Shown: piece after piece, positions 49,016 to 58,355 of the stretch
How positions within the stretch are numbered: the stretch's first letter is position 1
Layout of the letters: each line of letters starts with the position of its first letter
NCBI RefSeq assembly: GCF_037102585.1
Contig: NW_027043830.1
Location: forward strand, 1 to 64,000
Direction: 5' to 3'
Origin: Saccharomycopsis crataegensis
Taxonomy: Eukaryota > Ascomycota > Saccharomycetes > Ascoideales > Saccharomycopsidaceae
DNA length: 64,000 bases
Program-made: the position numbers and the translations under genes
The notes under the pieces: generated by a model
What the model was told of the DNA's origin: nothing
Database searches by the model: none
What the model saw: only the letters and a program-made list of their open reading frames with translations

Positions 49016-51328
49016 ATTTTTTATTCGTACCAACCACCGGAAATGTTCATACCAGTGGCAAAAAATAATTCATACCGACCCCCGGTATTTTTCGTACCAC
49101 CGCAGCGGGATTTATTCAGACCATCTAAGAAAAATAGTTCATACTATTGCACTTTAATTATTCATACCAACAGAATACAAAATTCATACTAAATGCATAA
49201 AATTCTTAAGCTTTCATTAATATTTTATCTTTGATATTATTAAACATGTTACAGGGGACCCGCACACCCAATAAAGCCCCTTTGCAATACTCATTTACCA
49301 TTTCAAAGGCTCATAACCAAATTTTGGTGTGGTTTCGTCCTTCCTTAAAATTTTAAATTTTCATTAATTTGTTTTGGAGCTTTGTTGCGTCTTTATGTAA
49401 TTTTTTTTATAGTTTTTACTTTTTTTTTTGGTTTGTTTTCTGTATTTTGTTTTCTAATTTTTTTTCTTCATCTTTGGTATTTGTTTTCAAAAGAGCTGCT
49501 GTTGTAAACAGAGATCAATATGTCTAGAAGCATGTCTGCAGAATCCCTTGTAACTATCAAGGGAAATATTTTCTGTGGCTTCTTTCACCCTTGGAGTTAA
49601 TTGCTCCTTCTTGCTCAAGTTTGATCTTTTGACTTTACTCTTACACACTGACCAGAATTCTTCTATAGCATTCAACCCTGGAGAATAAGGAGGTAAAAAC
49701 ACAAGTTCCAAGCCACTCAGTGCCAAGCCACTCAGTGCCACTAGTAACTGAAGATCACGTCGTTTATGAATGGCAGCATTATCAAGGATCAAATATTTCA
49801 TACCTTTGAGCTCCTCGTTATTTTCTATTTGCTGGATCACTGACTTTACAAAACTGTAGAAGTGATTAGCTGTAGTACCTTTACTCACTTTGTCAATGGT
49901 CGTTTCTGAATCAAGTTTTCTCTTCTTATTGGATGTAGCCACTGGAGTTCTGACCTTTAATTCAATACAACCTTTGACAGAAATTGCCCCAATGAACGAA
50001 ATATTAAGCCCTCTGGTTACGGGAACAGTAAGAACTGCTTTTTCACCCACAGCAGACCATCCATACTCACGCCGCATACTGATATTGAAACCTGCTTCGT
50101 CGATGAAAATACAGTTTTGACTAAAGTCGAGCTTGTCTTTATACTTCTCTGCCCACTCGAGTCTCTGTTTCTTCAATTCCTCCAGACTTCTTCTCAAAGC
50201 CCATTTAGAAATACGTTTGAGACTTAGCTTACAGACCTTGGTTACAAAGTTATAGATTGTTGTAGCCTTGGCTCTTACATTGGTGAAGGCTTTCTTGAGT
50301 CTCTCCAACATAAAATCGAGAGTCACTGTAGCATCTTCCTTTATCAATTTTTGAAGGAATTCCTTATGTTCATCAGTGAGAAGGGGTTTACGACCTCTTT
50401 TCTTTATTGGCTTCGAGATACCATTTAATTCATTGACAAGTAATTTGTTCCACTTTCTTTTCCATGTGTAAGCAGTTTGCAAAGGTATATCTTCTAATTT
50501 TGCAGCCTTGTAAGCTGATACACCTTCTTCCATGACCAAGTGCCAAAATCTTTGTTTGACAGCTTGATTATAATACCGGTACGAACCTCTATATCTTCGT
50601 TCTTTCATTTCAATTTCCATCTCGGCATTTTCTTCTTCTTCGAAAATAGGATCAATTTCCATGATATCCATGATACCTGGTTTTTCAAAATGCTTATAGT
50701 CACTGTAACTAAAGCAAGCTTCAACTGGTGCTATTTCAGACTCTAAAGTCATTTCACTGGGTTCAGCATAGAATCTATTACCTAGGCCATCAACATACCC
50801 ATCAGTTAGTAGCTTGGCTTTCAAGTCCATACTTAGTTTTGATGGTAAAATCTTATGCTTTTTTTTGTAAGTAATCTGGTGATCATATAAAGACCGAATT
50901 GAATGTCAAAAGTGGGAATTCATCATCTTAAATGGAGAACAGCTCCTACCATACATTCGTTCCCATTTCTTGAAAACCGTAATCACGTGCTACTATTAAT
51001 ATTATTATAGATATCCGGTTTTATAGAAAGTAGCACAGAATTATGGAAAAAATGAGTATAATTTGATTAAAATGAGTATAATTTGATTAAACTGAGTAGC
51101 TTAGAGGCTTATAGAGCCAGTCACTTAAAAAAAGAAAGGAATTGATATGAATTTTATTTCCTGTTGGTATGAATAATTGAAGTGCAATGGTATGAATTAT
51201 TTTTCTTAGATGGTCTGAATAAATCCCGCTGCGGTGGTACGAAAAATACCGGGGGTCGGTATGAATTATTTTTTGCCACTGGTATGAACATTTCCGGTGG
51301 TTGGTACGAATAAAAAATGAAAACACTG
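49016..51328 (-). mobile_element. Tc1/mariner-type DNA transposon, copy 2
   Basis: 2313 bp, with the same long inverted repeats as copy 1 and TA on both sides (49014-49015 and 51329-51330). It lies about 40 bp after initiator tRNA-Met. Confidence 0.94.
49487..50830 (-). CDS. Tc1/mariner-type transposase with a 5-residue duplication
   Basis: 447 residues, almost the same as the protein at 27831-29159. The extra five residues come from a 15-bp in-frame tandem duplication that turns ALSGLELV into ALSGLALSGLELV, between the second catalytic Asp (LDNAAIHKRR) and the Glu (LNAIEEFW). Spacing grows from 34 to 39 residues. The family normally keeps 34-35, so activity may be altered or lost, though the loop may tolerate it. 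Confidence 0.92.
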   Translation of the reverse strand: MDLKAKLLTDGYVDGLGNRFYAEPSEMTLESEIAPVEACFSYSDYKHFEKPGIMDIMEIDPIFEEEENAEMEIEMKERRYRGSYRYYNQAVKQRFWHLVMEEGVSAYKAAKLEDIPLQTAYTWKRKWNKLLVNELNGISKPIKKRGRKPLLTDEHKEFLQKLIKEDATVTLDFMLERLKKAFTNVRAKATTIYNFVTKVCKLSLKRISKWALRRSLEELKKQRLEWAEKYKDKLDFSQNCIFIDEAGFNISMRREYGWSAVGEKAVLTVPVTRGLNISFIGAISVKGCIELKVRTPVATSNKKRKLDSETTIDKVSKGTTANHFYSFVKSVIQQIENNEELKGMKYLILDNAAIHKRRDLQLLVALSGLALSGLELVFLPPYSPGLNAIEEFWSVCKSKVKRSNLSKKEQLTPRVKEATENISLDSYKGFCRHASRHIDLCLQQQLF

Positions 51329-51365
51329 TAACATAACTGAGGTGTGCACACCAGGGATCCAAATA

Positions 51366-51856
51366 CAGTGTTTTCATTTTTTATTCGTACCAACCACCGG
51401 AAATGTTCATAGCAGTGGCAAAAAATAATTCATACCGACCCCCGGTATTTTTCGTACCACCACAGTGGGATTTATTCAGACCATCTAAGAAAAATAGTTC
51501 ATACTATTGCACTTTAATTATTCATACCAACAGTATATAAAATTCATATTAATTCCTTTCTTTTTTTTATGTGACTGGCTCTATAAGCCTCTAAGCTACT
51601 CAGTTTAATCAAATTATACTCATTTTTTTCCATAATTCTGTGCTACTTTCTATAAAACCGGATATCTATAATAATATTAATAGTAGCACTGTTGGTATGA
51701 ATAATTAAAGTGCAATAGTATGAACTATTTTTCTTAGATGGTCTGAATAAATCCCGCTGCGGTGGTACGAAAAATACCGGGGGTCGGTATGAATTATTTT
51801 TTGCCACTGCTATGAACATTTCCGGTGGTTGGTACGAATAAAAAATGAAAGCACTG
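51366..51856 (+). mobile_element. MITE-like internal-deletion derivative
   Basis: 491 bp: about 320 bp of the transposon left end joined to about 165 bp of right inverted repeat, with no transposase. TA flanks are at 51364-51365 and 51857-51858. It could be moved by the intact copies in trans. The left flank is unrelated to LTR B, although the right flank is LTR B. Confidence 0.88.
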
Positions 51857-51895
51857 TAACAAGGGAATAAATATTATTGAATATTATTGTTATCA

Positions 51896-54800
51896 ATGTC
51901 TTTTGTAACTAGAGTTACAAAACTACAACAGGTTATGAGTTCAAATGCTCTCACTTCGTTCGCTGCTGATGAGAAGTTGAAGGGTTCCGGGAACTTTTAT
52001 GATTGGTTTACTTTGATCAGTGTTAAGATGAAGATGAAAGGTCTTGGTTTACATGCTTACTTGATCAATGGGGAAACCGGAACCGACGGGCTGGAAACTG
52101 CTAATGAAGTTGCCCAATTGATTGCTACTATGTATGAGATTATTTCAACAGCCATTTTCAACAGCATCTCAGGCGCTGCTTTGACTAAGGCTTCCGAATT
52201 TGATGGTACTGGTAGAAACTTGTTTATGTTTCTCAAGGATGCTTATGGTACATTGACTGTTACAAATGCTGTTGGTATTATCTCAGATTTAATTGACGCT
52301 AAGTGGTTGAAATCTAGCAACGGAAACGTTGAGAATTTCATTGATGCCTTCAATCATTTCAAGAATACTGTTGGCAAATTAGACGGAAACACTGTGTTGT
52401 GTGCGTTGTTTTTGAGCTTGGGTCAGAAAGCCGGGTTTAATGCAACTCTTTCCAGGGAAGTCATGACTGCGTATGAGTCTAGAAATGGCAGGACTATTGG
52501 AAATGTTGATATTGGGCTTGTCCAAGATTTGACAAGAGAAATCATTGGAGATAAATCGGTTGGTTCCACCAGTGTTGAGGGTTTGGAACCTGTGTTTGCT
52601 TTTAAGAAACAGTACAAGTGCTTCAATTGTGGAAAACCCGGTCATTTCAAGAAGGATTGCAAGGCTCCTAGAAAGGAGAGAATGGGTGGTGATCTGAAGA
52701 ATCCATCACCATCTTGGTATGCATTTATGGGAATGCATGGTAGGGCCTCCAGAGTGTACTTTGACTCTGGTGCCTCGCAACATATTTTGAATGACAGAAA
52801 GATGTTTAAAACCATTGGTCCTTTTTCTGGTGAGATCTCAGGTATTGATGGCAGTTCTCTCGAGGTTCAAGGTATCGGGTCTGCGGTGTTTAAGTTACGT
52901 GATAACACCAGTATCGAAATCAAGGATGCTTATTATGTTCCAGGGTCAAAGGCCAATTTGATTTCTGTTTCCAAGGCTACTCTGAATGGTGCAAGATTAT
53001 TATTTGAAGGAAACAAGGTGAAAATGTACCCTGAAAAGAAAGTGGTTGCTGTTAAAGATCCAGTTATGAGTGATCTTTATGCTTTGCACACCAGTGTCGA
53101 TGGTGTGGCATTTAACAGTATTGATAAGAGCGGGTTGTGGCACCAGAGATTAGGCCATCCCAGTATGAATATTATGAACAAGTTCAATCTGATGTTTCAT
53201 TTGGTGAAAGGTAAACTTTACAGTGAAGATTCTGTGCAGTTATGTGAAAGCTGCTTGACAAGTAAAGGGGTTACCAGAAGACCAAAGAGCGGGAAGGGTG
53301 CTAAACCACAACAGCCTTTACAATTGTTGCATATGGACGTGTGTGGCCCAATCAATTATGGGTCTATTGATTCGAGCAAATATTTTCTCACTATTGTCGA
53401 CGGGTATTCCAAGTTTGTGGAGGTCAAGTGTTTGAAAAACAAGTCAGAGTGTGCTGACAGGATTATTGAGTTTATTACATACACCGAAACAATGTTCAAG
53501 TCTCAGGGAAAAGAGTTTACCGTGGGAACTATCCGCACTGATAATGGTGGTGAATTTGTTACAGGAAAGTTGCATGATTTCATGAGAAGCAAAGGTATTG
53601 CCCATGAGTTGACTGTGCCACACCATAGTTATCAAAATGGTGTTGCTGAAAGAATGCATCGGACAATTCAAGACAAAACTAGGTCTTTAATTATTGGGGC
53701 TTCTATGCCGGTTCAGTTTTGGTCTGAAGGTGTCCGCACGGCTGTTTATTTGATTAACAGGACGCCATCCCGCGTTATTAATTTCCACACACCATATGGT
53801 CGTTGGTATGGATACAAGCCGGGCCTTGACCATCTTCGCTGCTTTGGTTCCCTTGCATATGTGGTTATACCAAACAGTTTGAGAAATGGGAAATTTGATG
53901 CTACCGCCAAGGTTGGAGTGATGCTCGGGTATGATAGAGATCACTGTGCGTACAGAATTTTTGATCCTGCTGCCAACAAGATTATTGTGGCGACTCAGGT
54001 CAGATTTGATGAGTCAAGATATTACTATCAGGATGTGAAGCGAGTCACTGATGAGGATGCCACTGGAGAGTTAATCCCATCAAGGATGGTTTCAGAAGAG
54101 TTCAAGTTGGTTACTGCTACAAAAAGGAAAAGATCATCGGGTTCTAGACCCAAGAAAAGTACAGGTTTGATTAAAAGAAATCCATTTGGGATCTTGGCAG
54201 AAGTTGAACAAGAATCTGATACATTCAGTTCAGATTCAGAGAGGGAAATTGCTATTGAGAAACCACAAAGGAAGAAATACAGAAACGATAGTAGCTCAAA
54301 AGAGCTTACTTCTTTTGTTCCTAATGGTAGTAGCAATGACAACTTGGTGGTTTCGGAAATTGAGCCACATGTTGAACAGCCAAGTGATTGTGATGAGGAA
54401 TCAGAACTGAATGATGATGCCGAAGGCAAGTTGTTAGAGTACAAACCAGTGAATTATGTTGCCTCTTGTTTTATGGCTGGTGAAGCTGCTGCTTTGGCTG
54501 GTGGAAGTGATGTTCCTGGAAATTATAAGGAAGCCATGAAGAGCAACGAAAGTGCAGAATGGAAGCGCGCTTGTGACGAAGAAATTGCGGCTCACAAGGA
54601 GAATTCCACTTATGAATTGGTCGAGTTGCCGAAAGGAAGAAAGCCAATTACATGTCGTTGGGTCTTTGCAAAGAAAGATAACGGAGTCTTCAAGGGAAGA
54701 CTTGTTGCTCGAGGATTCACACAGGTGAAGGGTATTGACTACAATGAGACATTCTCACCTGTGGTGCGTTATGAATCTATCAGGTTGATGTTGAGTATCG

Positions 54801-56044
54801 CTGCCAAGAATGGAATGGCAGTTCATCAGATGGATGTCAAGACAGCTTTTCTCAATGGGTTTCTTCAAGAAGAATTATACATGACACAGCCGGAAGGGTA
54901 TGTGGTTAAAGGAAGGGAAACCAGTGTCTTGAGATTGAAGAAAAGCTTGTATGGTTTGAAACAGGCTCCCTTGGTGTGGAATGAAAGAATCCACAGTGTT
55001 TTGTCGTCGCTTGGTTTTGTCAGAAACGGTGCTGAATATTGTCTATATTCAAGGAAATCCGAAAAGTTTTTTGTGATGGTTGCGCTTTACGTTGATGATT
55101 TATTGATAGCTGGTACCTCAGATTTTGCCATCAGGAAAGTGAAAAGTGAATTGATGAATGTCTTCAAGATGAAGGACTTGGGAATAGTCAGGAAATTTTT
55201 GGGTATCAATATCTCGCAAGATAATGGAGGTATTAACATGAGCTTGAAAGACTATATTGGCTGTATGTTAAAGGAATTTGGAATGGAGAATTGCAACCCA
55301 GATAAGACGCCTACTATTGCTGGTCAGGATCTCACCTTGGTGGACAACAGTGCTGAGGATTGTGACGCCACAGCTTACAGATCTTTGGTTGGAAAATTAT
55401 TATTTGCTGCTAATACTGTTAGAAGCGATATCAGCTATATCGTCGGTGTTCTATCCAGATACCTCAAGGAACCAAAGGAGGTGCATTATAAGGCAGCAAA
55501 GAGAGTTTTAAGATACTTGAAAGGAACCAAAGATTTGGGAATAAGATATGAGGCTGGCAATAATGATAACGGTGAGCTTCTTGGATACTGTGATGCTGAC
55601 TGGGCTGGAGATAAGTCAGACAGAAAGTCTACTACTGGGTTTGTGTTCAAATATGCCAATGGTGCAATCACATGGAGATCTAAGAAGCAAGCTACTGTTG
55701 CTCTTTCTACGGCAGAGGCTGAATACATGTCACTAAGTGAAGGAGTCAAGGAAGCATTATGGCTAATGCAAGTGTTCAAGGAATTTGGGATCAATACTGG
55801 TCCAGTGAGGATGTTTGACGATAACCAAGGGTGTATTGAGATGGCAAAGCATCCAGCTTTCCATCATCGCACCAAACACATTGACATCAGGACTCACTTT
55901 ATCAGGGACCACATTGGATCTGGCTCTATCAATTTGGAGTACTTGAGCACTGGTGTTATGATTGCTGATATGTTTACAAAAGGTCTTGCTGCCCCTCAAT
56001 TCTTGGAGTTGAGAAGGCTCTGTGGTATGGAGACTTTGAATTGA
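51896..56044 (+). CDS. Gag-Pol of Ty5-like family B
   Basis: About 1382 residues in one open frame from an ATG inside the LTR. Gag with knuckle CFNCGKPGHFKKDC, protease (FDSGASQHIL), integrase (HQRLGHP, LHMDVCGP, RTDNGGEF, HHSYQNGVAERM), RT (YVDDLLIAG) and RNase H (CDADWAGD). It is clearly diverged from family A in Gag and integrase and shorter in the integrase-RT linker. Yet 54591-54837 is base-for-base the same as 7848-8094 of family A, so the element is a recombinant. Confidence 0.94.
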   Translation: MSFVTRVTKLQQVMSSNALTSFAADEKLKGSGNFYDWFTLISVKMKMKGLGLHAYLINGETGTDGLETANEVAQLIATMYEIISTAIFNSISGAALTKASEFDGTGRNLFMFLKDAYGTLTVTNAVGIISDLIDAKWLKSSNGNVENFIDAFNHFKNTVGKLDGNTVLCALFLSLGQKAGFNATLSREVMTAYESRNGRTIGNVDIGLVQDLTREIIGDKSVGSTSVEGLEPVFAFKKQYKCFNCGKPGHFKKDCKAPRKERMGGDLKNPSPSWYAFMGMHGRASRVYFDSGASQHILNDRKMFKTIGPFSGEISGIDGSSLEVQGIGSAVFKLRDNTSIEIKDAYYVPGSKANLISVSKATLNGARLLFEGNKVKMYPEKKVVAVKDPVMSDLYALHTSVDGVAFNSIDKSGLWHQRLGHPSMNIMNKFNLMFHLVKGKLYSEDSVQLCESCLTSKGVTRRPKSGKGAKPQQPLQLLHMDVCGPINYGSIDSSKYFLTIVDGYSKFVEVKCLKNKSECADRIIEFITYTETMFKSQGKEFTVGTIRTDNGGEFVTGKLHDFMRSKGIAHELTVPHHSYQNGVAERMHRTIQDKTRSLIIGASMPVQFWSEGVRTAVYLINRTPSRVINFHTPYGRWYGYKPGLDHLRCFGSLAYVVIPNSLRNGKFDATAKVGVMLGYDRDHCAYRIFDPAANKIIVATQVRFDESRYYYQDVKRVTDEDATGELIPSRMVSEEFKLVTATKRKRSSGSRPKKSTGLIKRNPFGILAEVEQESDTFSSDSEREIAIEKPQRKKYRNDSSSKELTSFVPNGSSNDNLVVSEIEPHVEQPSDCDEESELNDDAEGKLLEYKPVNYVASCFMAGEAAALAGGSDVPGNYKEAMKSNESAEWKRACDEEIAAHKENSTYELVELPKGRKPITCRWVFAKKDNGVFKGRLVARGFTQVKGIDYNETFSPVVRYESIRLMLSIAAKNGMAVHQMDVKTAFLNGFLQEELYMTQPEGYVVKGRETSVLRLKKSLYGLKQAPLVWNERIHSVLSSLGFVRNGAEYCLYSRKSEKFFVMVALYVDDLLIAGTSDFAIRKVKSELMNVFKMKDLGIVRKFLGINISQDNGGINMSLKDYIGCMLKEFGMENCNPDKTPTIAGQDLTLVDNSAEDCDATAYRSLVGKLLFAANTVRSDISYIVGVLSRYLKEPKEVHYKAAKRVLRYLKGTKDLGIRYEAGNNDNGELLGYCDADWAGDKSDRKSTTGFVFKYANGAITWRSKKQATVALSTAEAEYMSLSEGVKEALWLMQVFKEFGINTGPVRMFDDNQGCIEMAKHPAFHHRTKHIDIRTHFIRDHIGSGSINLEYLSTGVMIADMFTKGLAAPQFLELRRLCGMETLN

Positions 56045-56051
56045 GAGAGGG

Positions 56052-56551
56052 TGTTGAGTTGGCAATCCAAAGTTATGTGGTTAGTCATTGTTCATGGAAC
56101 CTTCTAGAACTTATGGAACCTTCTAGAACTCATGGAACCTTCTAGAACTTATGGAACCTTCTAGAACTTATGGAACCTTCTAGAATTCCATGGAACATTC
56201 TAGAGCTAGAACTCATGGAACCTTCTAGAATTCCATGGAACATTCTAGAACTCATGGAACCTTCTAGAATTCCATGGAACATTCTAGAACTCATGGAACC
56301 TTCTAGAATTCCATGGAACATTCTAGAACTCATGGAACCTTCTAGAATTCCATGGAACATTCTAGAGCTTATGGAACCTTCTAGAACCCATTGAGATTAA
56401 TATAAATATGGGCCATGCCCCCCATAGTCTGAGTTTGTCCTTTATATAATTTAGATAGTTAACAAGTAAAACAAGTATAACAAGGGAATAAATATTATTG
56501 AATATTATTGTTATCAATGTCTTTTGTAACGAGAGTTACAAAACTACAACA
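56052..56551 (+). repeat. 3' LTR of family B
   Basis: 500 bp, TGTTGAGTTGGC to AAACTACAACA. Most of the first 350 bp is the heat-shock-element-like array; TATAAATA is at 56401-56408, followed by a GGGCCATGCCCC hairpin region. Confidence 0.93.
56096..56386 (+). promoter_or_regulatory. Heat-shock-element-like array, 15 units, in LTR B
   Basis: Fifteen units of GGAACCTTCTAGAA or GGAACATTCTAGAA type, nearly all with GAA-nn-TTC-nn-GA or GAA. Units 7-14 are four copies of a 38-bp pair, so the array has grown by duplicating pairs. It ends about 14 bp before TATAAATA. Hsf1-driven transcription is an inference from the motif. Confidence 0.65.
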
Positions 56552-56792
56552 TGTGGTTCCCGTGAACACACTCGTTTTGACTGCAAGACTTCATCTTGTG
56601 CCATTTGCAAGAAATTATCCCATAGGGCAAAAGATTGTTATTTCAAAAAGCAACAAAGAGCACCAATTGTGAATCCGGAAGATCCAGAAAAACACTCTCC
56701 GAAACAAAATTCTGGAAAAGCAGTCAAGCCAAACCACAATTTAAACTATGGTTTTCAGACTGTCGAAAAAAGAAAAATAAAACTGAATAAAC
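56552..56792 (+). pseudogene. LINE L2 ORF1 fragment (zinc-knuckle region)
   Basis: Matches L2 ORF1 from inside the first knuckle (CGSREHTRFDC) through the second (CAICKKLSHRAKDC) to IKLN. It is cut on the left by LTR B and on the right by an inverted LTR A. Confidence 0.9.
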
Positions 56793-57188
56793 TGTTGAAG
56801 TTTTGTAACCCTAATTACAGTAGTCATTACCAATAACAAATACTATCAAACTATCCTTGTTATTATTCTTATTCTTCTTAACTAACTATTTAAATAACAA
56901 AATATAAACTCAAACTATGGGGAGAGGCCCCATATTTATAATAAGACCAATATATATGATTTGTAATCATACATCCATCTAGAACATTCTAGATGATTAA
57001 TCATATGCACAATGACTAATTATTAGGCTGAGTCATAATCACATGCAGATTATATATTGCTCAGCCATGGTAAATAAACCGTCTTATCCGAGACTCGAAC
57101 CCAGGATCTATTCAACACATTGATACCCGTGTTAACCGTTGAGCCATCTGTACAAAACCCAATATATGACTTTGGATTGTCAACTCAA
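56793..57188 (-). repeat. LTR A, inverted arm of an LTR palindrome
   Basis: Nearly complete reverse LTR A from TGTTGAAGTTTTG to GTCAACTCAAC, missing its last few bases, where it merges into a forward LTR A. Confidence 0.9.
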
Positions 57189-57537
57189 CGGTTAACACGG
57201 GTATCAATGTGTTGAATAGATCCTGGGTTCGAGTCTCAGATAAGACGGTTTATTTACCATGGCTGAGCAATATATAATCTGCATGTGATTATGACTCAGC
57301 CTAATAATTAGTCATTGTGCATATGATTAATCATCTAGAATGTTCTAGATGGATGTATGATTACAAATCATATATATTGGTCTTATTATAAATATGGGGC
57401 CTCTCCCCATAGTTTGAGTTTATATTTTGTTATTTAAATAGTTAGTTAGTTAAGAAGAATAAGAATAATAACAAGGATAGTTTGATAGTATTTGTTATTG
57501 GTAATGACTACTGTAACTAGGGTTACAAAACTTCAAC
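57183..57537 (+). repeat. LTR A, forward arm of an LTR palindrome
   Basis: Forward LTR A from CTCAACGGTTAAC to CTTCAACA, missing its first 50 bp or so. The join with the inverted copy falls on CTCAAC, which both partners share. Confidence 0.9.
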
Positions 57538-57761
57538 AAAGTATCTTCTGGCTTTAGTGACGCAATGGAATAGCCTTGAGGAATTGATATTGTTCGTTTA
57601 ATTGGAAGCTCTTGTAGGCATAAAAAGTTCATTTTCTGGAGAGCACCGAGTTCCAGAAGATGATCGAGAGCGTCATACTTTTTGTTGAGGTTGTATGACG
57701 CTATGGTATAATTCGTTGCAGGTATGTCTATGGAAATAGAAGAATCAGCCTCCCTGATCAT
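57538..57761 (-). pseudogene. LINE L1 ORF2 N-terminal part
   Basis: Starts MIREADSSISIDIPATNYT and continues into the endonuclease (IASYNL, FLCLQE), matching the LINE at 15346. It is cut at 57538 by LTR A. The start codon overlaps the ORF1 stop as ATGA (57758-57761). Confidence 0.88.
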
Positions 57762-58210
57762 TGATCAGGCACTCCTGACGACTCTGCAGGAGTGGAGACT
57801 TCTGTATTGCCAGGGTGTCCTGGCTCGGGTGGTGCTGCTTTGTAATTCGATGTGGTACTTCTAGAGGCTTTTTGTGAAGAGCTTTTGTTAGCAACAATTT
57901 GGTACTTGTTGACTTGACAAAAATTCATCTTCAAACCTCCGTTGTTTTGAAGTGTTTCCCAGTCTTCCTTATTGACTGTTACCATTATGGAGCATTGACC
58001 TCCTTGTCTTTCTTTAACCTTATGCCAATTTCTAATAGATGGAGGGAATTGGCATTTGATATTATTCTCTTGTTCTATCATCTGTTGTATTTCCTGTCTT
58101 GAGAAAGTGGTCAAGAGTCTGTTGTGGCTTACAGCCCAAAGATTGACCTGATGGTATAGGATTCTAATAAAAGGATCCGAATTTACCACTTTGTATGAAG
58201 AGGAAAATTC
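57758..58210 (-). pseudogene. LINE L1 ORF1, C-terminal part
   Basis: About 150 residues ending TPAESSGVPDQ, including QGGQCSIMVTVNKEDW and a Ser-rich tail. The frame continues across the LTR B insertion into 63866-64000 once one AATTC duplication is removed, giving KNSEF-SSSYKVV. No knuckles are visible in the part seen. The role is probably the RNA-binding partner of ORF2. Confidence 0.8.
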
Positions 58211-58355
58211 TGTTGTAGTTTTGTAACTCTAGTTACAAAAGACATTGATAACAATAATATTCAATAATATTTATTCCCTTGTTATACTTGTTTTACTTGT
58301 TAACTATCTAAATTATATAAAGGACAAACTCAGACTATGGGGGGCATGGCCCATA

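Larger units (their letters stand above)
51859..56551 (+). mobile_element. Ty5-like (Ty1/copia) element, family B, 5' LTR mostly missing
   Basis: Only the last 72 bp of the 5' LTR remain (51859-51930), starting where the MITE ends. The internal region looks whole and the 3' LTR (56052-56551, 500 bp) is complete. The primer-binding site GGTTATGAG is as in family A. The 3' LTR is followed by a LINE L2 ORF1 fragment. Confidence 0.92.

Noticed and set aside
56096-56394. Open frames in both directions made of repeated residues across the LTR B array (and similar ones at 63758-63850)
   Set aside because: They are the translation of the 19-bp and 38-bp repeats, which lack stops by chance in some frames; the start and length follow the repeat number.
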